A stretch of DNA of 64,000 nucleotides from Alphaproteobacteria bacterium (GTDB taxonomy: Bacteria > Pseudomonadota > Alphaproteobacteria > Sphingomonadales > Sphingomonadaceae), in NCBI GenBank assembly GCA_030426245.1, contig JAUHYZ010000011.1:1-64000 (forward strand), written 5' to 3'. The notes under the pieces were generated by a model that was not told the origin of the DNA, searched no databases, and saw nothing but the letters and a program-made list of their open reading frames with translations. The number at the start of each line of letters is the position of its first letter. Positions within the stretch are counted from its first letter, which is position 1. A program made the position numbers and the translations under genes. Of the stretch, positions 60,473 to 64,000 are shown in pieces.

Positions 60473-61678
60473 ATGGCAAAACCCCGCTCTCCGATCGCCA
60501 CGGCAGTCCGCCCCTTCAAAGCATTGTTCGCAAGCGACGCCTTCGAAGGCATTCTGCTCATCTTCGTGGCCATCGCCGCGCTGGTGGTGGCGAACTCGCC
60601 CTGGTCGCATGCTTATCACGAGCTGTTCCACGCAACGCTGTCCTGGACGCCGATACCCAAGCTCGACACGCTGCATTTGTGGATCAACGATGCGCTGATG
60701 GCGATTTTCTTCTTCGTCGTCGGGCTTGAGGTGAAGCGGGAGATTATTGCCGGCAACCTTTCCGACGCCAAGAAGCGCCGTCTGCCCGTGCTGGCGGCAA
60801 TTGCCGGCATGGCCGCGCCAGCGGGCGTCTACATGCTCATCGCCGGTGGAGAGCCTCAGCTGGTGAGCGGCTGGGCCATCCCCGCCGCAACCGACATCGC
60901 CTTTGCCATGGGCGTAATCGGCCTGCTCGGCACGCGTGTTCCGGCGGCCTTGCGCCTGTTCCTGCTGACCGTTGCCATTGTCGATGACATCGGTGCGGTG
61001 CTGGTGATCGCGCTGTTCTACACCGCCAACATCAAGCTGGTCTGGCTGCTCGGTTCGTTGCTGGTCTTCGGCATCATGATGGCGTTCAACCGGATGGGCC
61101 TCACGAAGTTGCTGCCCTTTGTCCTGGGCGCGCTGGTACTGTGGTACTGCGTACTCAACTCAGGCGTGCATGCCACGATTGCCGGCGTGGTTGCCGCGCT
61201 GGCGATCCCGGTGCGCAAGGCCGACGGAACGAGCATGCTCGAAACGCTGGAGCATGGTCTGGTCGGCTGGAACGCCTATCTGGTGGTGCCGCTGTTCGGA
61301 TTTGCCAATGCCGGTGTCGCGCTGGCCGGCCTTGGCATGGACGAATTCTTCGCTCCGCTGCCGCTCGCCGTGGGTGCCGGGCTCGTCTTCGGAAAGCAGG
61401 TCGGCATTTTCTCCACTATCGTCCTGGCCGACAAGCTTGGCATCGCAAAGCGTCCGGAAAATTCGACCTGGCCGGAAATCTGGGGCACCACCGTTCTATG
61501 CGGCATCGGCTTCACGATGAGCCTGTTCATCTCCGAACTGGCCTTCCCGAATTATCGCCTGCTGATCGAGGAAGCGAAGATCGGCATCCTTACCGGATCG
61601 CTGATCTCGGCCGTGCTGGGCTACGCCATCCTGCGTATGACGACCAAGCATCCCGAGCTGAGGGAACAGTCCAGCTAA
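60473..61678 (+). CDS. nhaA: Na+/H+ antiporter NhaA
   Basis: From the ATG at 60473, with GGAGAAGGA upstream, a 401-residue protein with about twelve membrane segments. NhaA hallmarks are FFFVVGLEVKREI, the TDIAFAMGV segment and VDDIGAVLVIALFYT with the two Asp residues of the ion site. It exports Na+ in exchange for protons at alkaline pH. Divergent from the glycosyltransferase gene. Confidence 0.95.
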   Translation: MAKPRSPIATAVRPFKALFASDAFEGILLIFVAIAALVVANSPWSHAYHELFHATLSWTPIPKLDTLHLWINDALMAIFFFVVGLEVKREIIAGNLSDAKKRRLPVLAAIAGMAAPAGVYMLIAGGEPQLVSGWAIPAATDIAFAMGVIGLLGTRVPAALRLFLLTVAIVDDIGAVLVIALFYTANIKLVWLLGSLLVFGIMMAFNRMGLTKLLPFVLGALVLWYCVLNSGVHATIAGVVAALAIPVRKADGTSMLETLEHGLVGWNAYLVVPLFGFANAGVALAGLGMDEFFAPLPLAVGAGLVFGKQVGIFSTIVLADKLGIAKRPENSTWPEIWGTTVLCGIGFTMSLFISELAFPNYRLLIEEAKIGILTGSLISAVLGYAILRMTTKHPELREQSS

Positions 61679-61702
61679 TAGGCCGCCTGCCTTCCGGGGC
61701 GC

Positions 61703-62167
61703 TTACCAGCTGCCGACATTCTCCATGCTGGCCCAGGGCTCCTTGGGCTCCAGCTTGCCATCCTGCAGCAGCTCGATCGAAATACCGTCCGGCGTTTTGA
61801 CGAAGGCCATATGCCCGTCGCGGGGCGGCCGGTTGATCGTGACGCCTGCATCAATTAGGCGCTGGCAGGTCTCGTAGATGTCGTCCACGCGATAAGCGAG
61901 ATGGCCGAAATTGCGGCCACCGTCATATTGCTCCGCCTCTCCGTCCTCGGGCGGCCAGTTATAGGTGAGTTCGACTTCGGCCACATCTTCCTGGCCCGGT
62001 GCAGCCAGAAAGATCAGGGTAAAACGGCCCTGCTCGCTGTTGATACGGCGTACTTCCTCGAGCCCGAGGAGGGAGAAAAAGGCAATTGTCGCTTCGGGAT
62101 CCGTTACCCGGATCATGCTGTGGAGATATTTGACCACGGCTTGGTTACTCCATTCATCGCTATTCAA
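61703..62167 (-). CDS. gloA: Glyoxalase I / VOC family protein
   Basis: A 154-residue protein with lactoylglutathione lyase features: YLHSMIRVTDPEATIAFF, EVELTYNW, NFGHLAYRVDDI and GISIELLQ give the His-Glu-His-Glu metal ligands of the VOC fold. Glyoxalase I turns the methylglyoxal-glutathione adduct into lactoylglutathione. Length is slightly above the E. coli enzyme. It converges on nhaA. Confidence 0.85.
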   Translation of the reverse strand: MNSDEWSNQAVVKYLHSMIRVTDPEATIAFFSLLGLEEVRRINSEQGRFTLIFLAAPGQEDVAEVELTYNWPPEDGEAEQYDGGRNFGHLAYRVDDIYETCQRLIDAGVTINRPPRDGHMAFVKTPDGISIELLQDGKLEPKEPWASMENVGSW

Positions 62168-62231
62168 GCACAGTTCATCGGCAGACAGTCATCCCCGCAT
62201 TGTCCATTGCACGATGCGGGAAGGCCCTGCC

Positions 62232-62987
62232 ATGAATGACGATGTTAGCGAAGACAACACAGGTTCCGCCACCGCTTTCTGGCGCCGATCCCAGGGCAGG
62301 CTGATTCTGGGCAGTGCCGCGATCCTGGCGGCAGGCATGGTGGTGGGCGGCTATCTGCTGGGTGATGGGCTGACCCGCGCCCGCGAGGCCGACCGGTCCG
62401 TTACGGTGCGCGGCCTGGCCGAACGCGACGTGATGGCTGACCTTGCGACATGGACCATTTCCTATTCGGCTTCTGCGGGCAATCTTGGTGCTGCGCAGTC
62501 CAGCATCGATGCCGACACGACCCAGATCCGCGCCTTTTTCAAGGAACTCGGCTTTCCGGAGGATGCGTTGCAGCCCACGGCCGCCAATGTGACCAGCTAC
62601 GTCAACAATGGCGTTCCGCAATTTACGGTCCGCCAGCGCATGAGCCTGCGTACGAACGATATCGAGCGGGCGCAGGCCGCAGTGCGGCGCCAGTTCGAAC
62701 TCGTGAGGCGCGGCGTCATGCTGGAGGAAGGATCGGGCATGTCTTACACCTTCACCCAGCTCAATTCGGTGAAACCCGAAATGGTTGCCGAAGCCACCAA
62801 GGACGCACGCGCAGCCGCGCAGCAATTTGCCGAAGATAGCGGCACCAGCGTGGGCGGAATCAAGCAGGCGACCCAAGGCTATTTCTCGATTTCCGCGCGT
62901 GATGGCGATGATGGCGGTTGGGGCGCTTCCGATACGCCGTTCAAGAAGGTGCGCGTGGTTACGACAGTGGACTTCTATCTCCGCTGA
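62232..62987 (+). CDS. SIMPL-domain periplasmic/membrane-anchored protein
   Basis: From the ATG at 62232 a 251-residue protein with one membrane helix (LILGSAAILAAGMVVGGYLL, residues about 24-43) and a SIMPL domain beginning SVTVRGLAERDVMADLATWT, then TNDIERAQAA, and a C-terminal VRVVTTVDFYL strand. SIMPL proteins are poorly understood envelope proteins, some linked to oxidative stress. It converges on the porin gene. Confidence 0.85.
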   Translation: MNDDVSEDNTGSATAFWRRSQGRLILGSAAILAAGMVVGGYLLGDGLTRAREADRSVTVRGLAERDVMADLATWTISYSASAGNLGAAQSSIDADTTQIRAFFKELGFPEDALQPTAANVTSYVNNGVPQFTVRQRMSLRTNDIERAQAAVRRQFELVRRGVMLEEGSGMSYTFTQLNSVKPEMVAEATKDARAAAQQFAEDSGTSVGGIKQATQGYFSISARDGDDGGWGASDTPFKKVRVVTTVDFYLR

Positions 62988-63010
62988 CGCACCGGCTTTG
63001 CGCGCAAAGC

Positions 63011-63040
63011 AAAAGGCCCGCGCCGTTTCCGGCGCGGGCC
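63011..63040 (-). terminator. Rho-independent terminator of the porin gene
   Basis: A perfect 11-bp stem GGCCCGCGCCG (63015-63025) pairs with CGGCGCGGGCC (63030-63040) around a TTTC loop. AAAA precedes it on the plus strand, giving TTTT after the hairpin for minus-strand transcripts. It lies about 25 bases beyond the porin stop. Confidence 0.8.
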
Positions 63041-63065
63041 CCCGCATGTTCAATTCCTGACCGGC

Positions 63066-63809
63066 TTAGAAGCTGGCGGAAAGGGTGCCGACGACAGCGT
63101 CGTCAACGAAGTTGTAGCCAGGGGCCGGAACTTCGCCTTCAGCGCCGACATAGGCAACGCCAGCCGAGACTGCTTCGGTAACTGCAAATTCAGCACCGAT
63201 CGACCAGTCCCAAGCATCGCCGTCATTGGTGTAGGTCAGCGCACCATCGGTGTAACCCAGATGGCCCGAAATGCTCAGCGGCGTATCGGGAATGCCGATG
63301 CCCACATCACCATAGAGGTAGAGGTTGTCGTCCGCGAGGAGCGGGCCGAAGTCCAGCGAATCCTGTGAAGGAGCATAGGCGACACCGACGGTCACATCAG
63401 CCGGACCAACGGAGCTGCCAACCGAGCCGTAGAACTCGATATAGTCGAAATCACCGGCGGGTGCGTTCGGATAGAGGTATGCAAGCACACCAACATCGAC
63501 GGAAACGCCACCAAGGTCACCAGCCCAGCCGCCATAGACGTCGAGTTCGGTGTGGCCGTAGCCAACGCTGGTTTCGTCGATCGAAGAACCCCAGGTACCG
63601 ATGTAAATGCCGCTTTCGTGACCGACATCGAAACCGCCCTGAATGGCAATGTCGCCACCAGAAAGGTCGACACCGCGGAAGCGATATTCACTAACAATTG
63701 CTGCATTTGCAGAAACGGAAACTTCCTGAGCCATTGCGGGAGTGGCAGCGGCAAATGTAGCACCTGCAAGAACAGTAGCAGCCATTAGGCTGCGAACGGA
63801 CGTAAGCAT
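63066..63809 (-). CDS. TorF-family putative porin
   Basis: A 247-residue protein with a signal peptide cut near TPAMAQ, then a beta-barrel of alternating strands. The first strand VSANAAIVSEYRFRGVDLSG and the IQGGFDVGHESGIYIGTWGS segment are typical of the TIGR02001/TorF family. The C-terminus ends in Phe (GTLSASF), the usual outer-membrane barrel signal. Substrate unknown. The 190 bases upstream to the window end hold no recognisable gene. Confidence 0.87.
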   Translation of the reverse strand: MLTSVRSLMAATVLAGATFAAATPAMAQEVSVSANAAIVSEYRFRGVDLSGGDIAIQGGFDVGHESGIYIGTWGSSIDETSVGYGHTELDVYGGWAGDLGGVSVDVGVLAYLYPNAPAGDFDYIEFYGSVGSSVGPADVTVGVAYAPSQDSLDFGPLLADDNLYLYGDVGIGIPDTPLSISGHLGYTDGALTYTNDGDAWDWSIGAEFAVTEAVSAGVAYVGAEGEVPAPGYNFVDDAVVGTLSASF

Positions 63810-64000
63810 GGCAATCTTCCTTATACTTGATTAGTCAGCCTCGTCCCACCTGCGCATTAGCTGGCCGCCTCGTTTTTTAGTGTGCGGTCCTTGCATAATG
63901 CGCAATTAACTTGCCTACCGTTGTTGCGACGCACAAGAGCAATTGCTTGGCGTTTCAGACAATTCGCAACACTGTGGATTTTTGGCATCACATCGATGAA

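Overview
The window looks like a Sphingomonadales (alphaproteobacterial) chromosome: GC-rich, with sphingomonad-type neighbours (ATP12 chaperone, TIGR02186 plus TauE/SafE pair, TorF-type porin). An in-frame copy of a 34-bp palindromic repeat that I recall as abundant in this order lies inside valS. Genus cannot be fixed from what is visible.

Left chromosomal arm (1-20166). It opens with the 5' end of rpsU (minus strand). A tightly overlapping plus-strand run follows: crcB, an RluA-type pseudouridine synthase, a PaiB-like protein, a HAD phosphatase, a small membrane protein, the F1-ATPase assembly chaperone ATP12, and a protein resembling the Nmad3 domain. A minus-strand operon encodes a complete Mla-type lipid ABC transporter (STAS-MlaE permease, ATPase, MCE protein, auxiliary lipoprotein). 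Then come valS, queE, a MATE exporter and a second HAD phosphatase. A minus-strand set follows: HerA-like ATPase, TIGR02186 protein, TauE/SafE transporter, a putative outer-membrane protein, and the 3' half of an NfrB-like glycosyltransferase gene.

Prophage (about 20167-59707, 39.5 kb). It interrupts the glycosyltransferase gene; the 5' half resumes at 59708. Joining the two chromosomal ends at a shared TC dinucleotide restores one 472-residue reading frame, and joining the two phage ends gives an imperfect palindrome of about 52 bp, as expected of a serine-integrase attP. The virion genes are P2-like: portal Q and terminase P on the minus strand; O, N, M, L, X, lysis genes, R, S, J, I, fibres, V, W, FI, FII, E/E', T, U and D on the plus strand. 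Departures from P2 are a large serine integrase, the order J-I-fibres before V-W, a minus-strand membrane gene between S and J, a long repeat protein before R, and an Ogr-like activator in the early operon. The control region has a CI-type S24 repressor divergent from a Cro/YdaS-like gene with two matching operators. Early genes run rightward through a primase-helicase and many small overlapping genes to the integrase. Cargo includes a three-gene operon and two lipoproteins beside attL, and a RelE/Xre toxin-antitoxin pair after gene D.

Right chromosomal arm (59708-64000): the glycosyltransferase 5' half, nhaA, a glyoxalase/VOC protein, a SIMPL-domain protein and a TorF-type porin.

The most interesting reading is that a lysogen is a natural, precisely reversible knock-out of an NfrB-like surface-glycan glycosyltransferase whose E. 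coli relative is needed for phage N4 adsorption. Other items to check are a perfect 33-bp inverted repeat around an AT-rich, CCTAAC-rich segment just inside attL, and the unknown cargo operon next to it.
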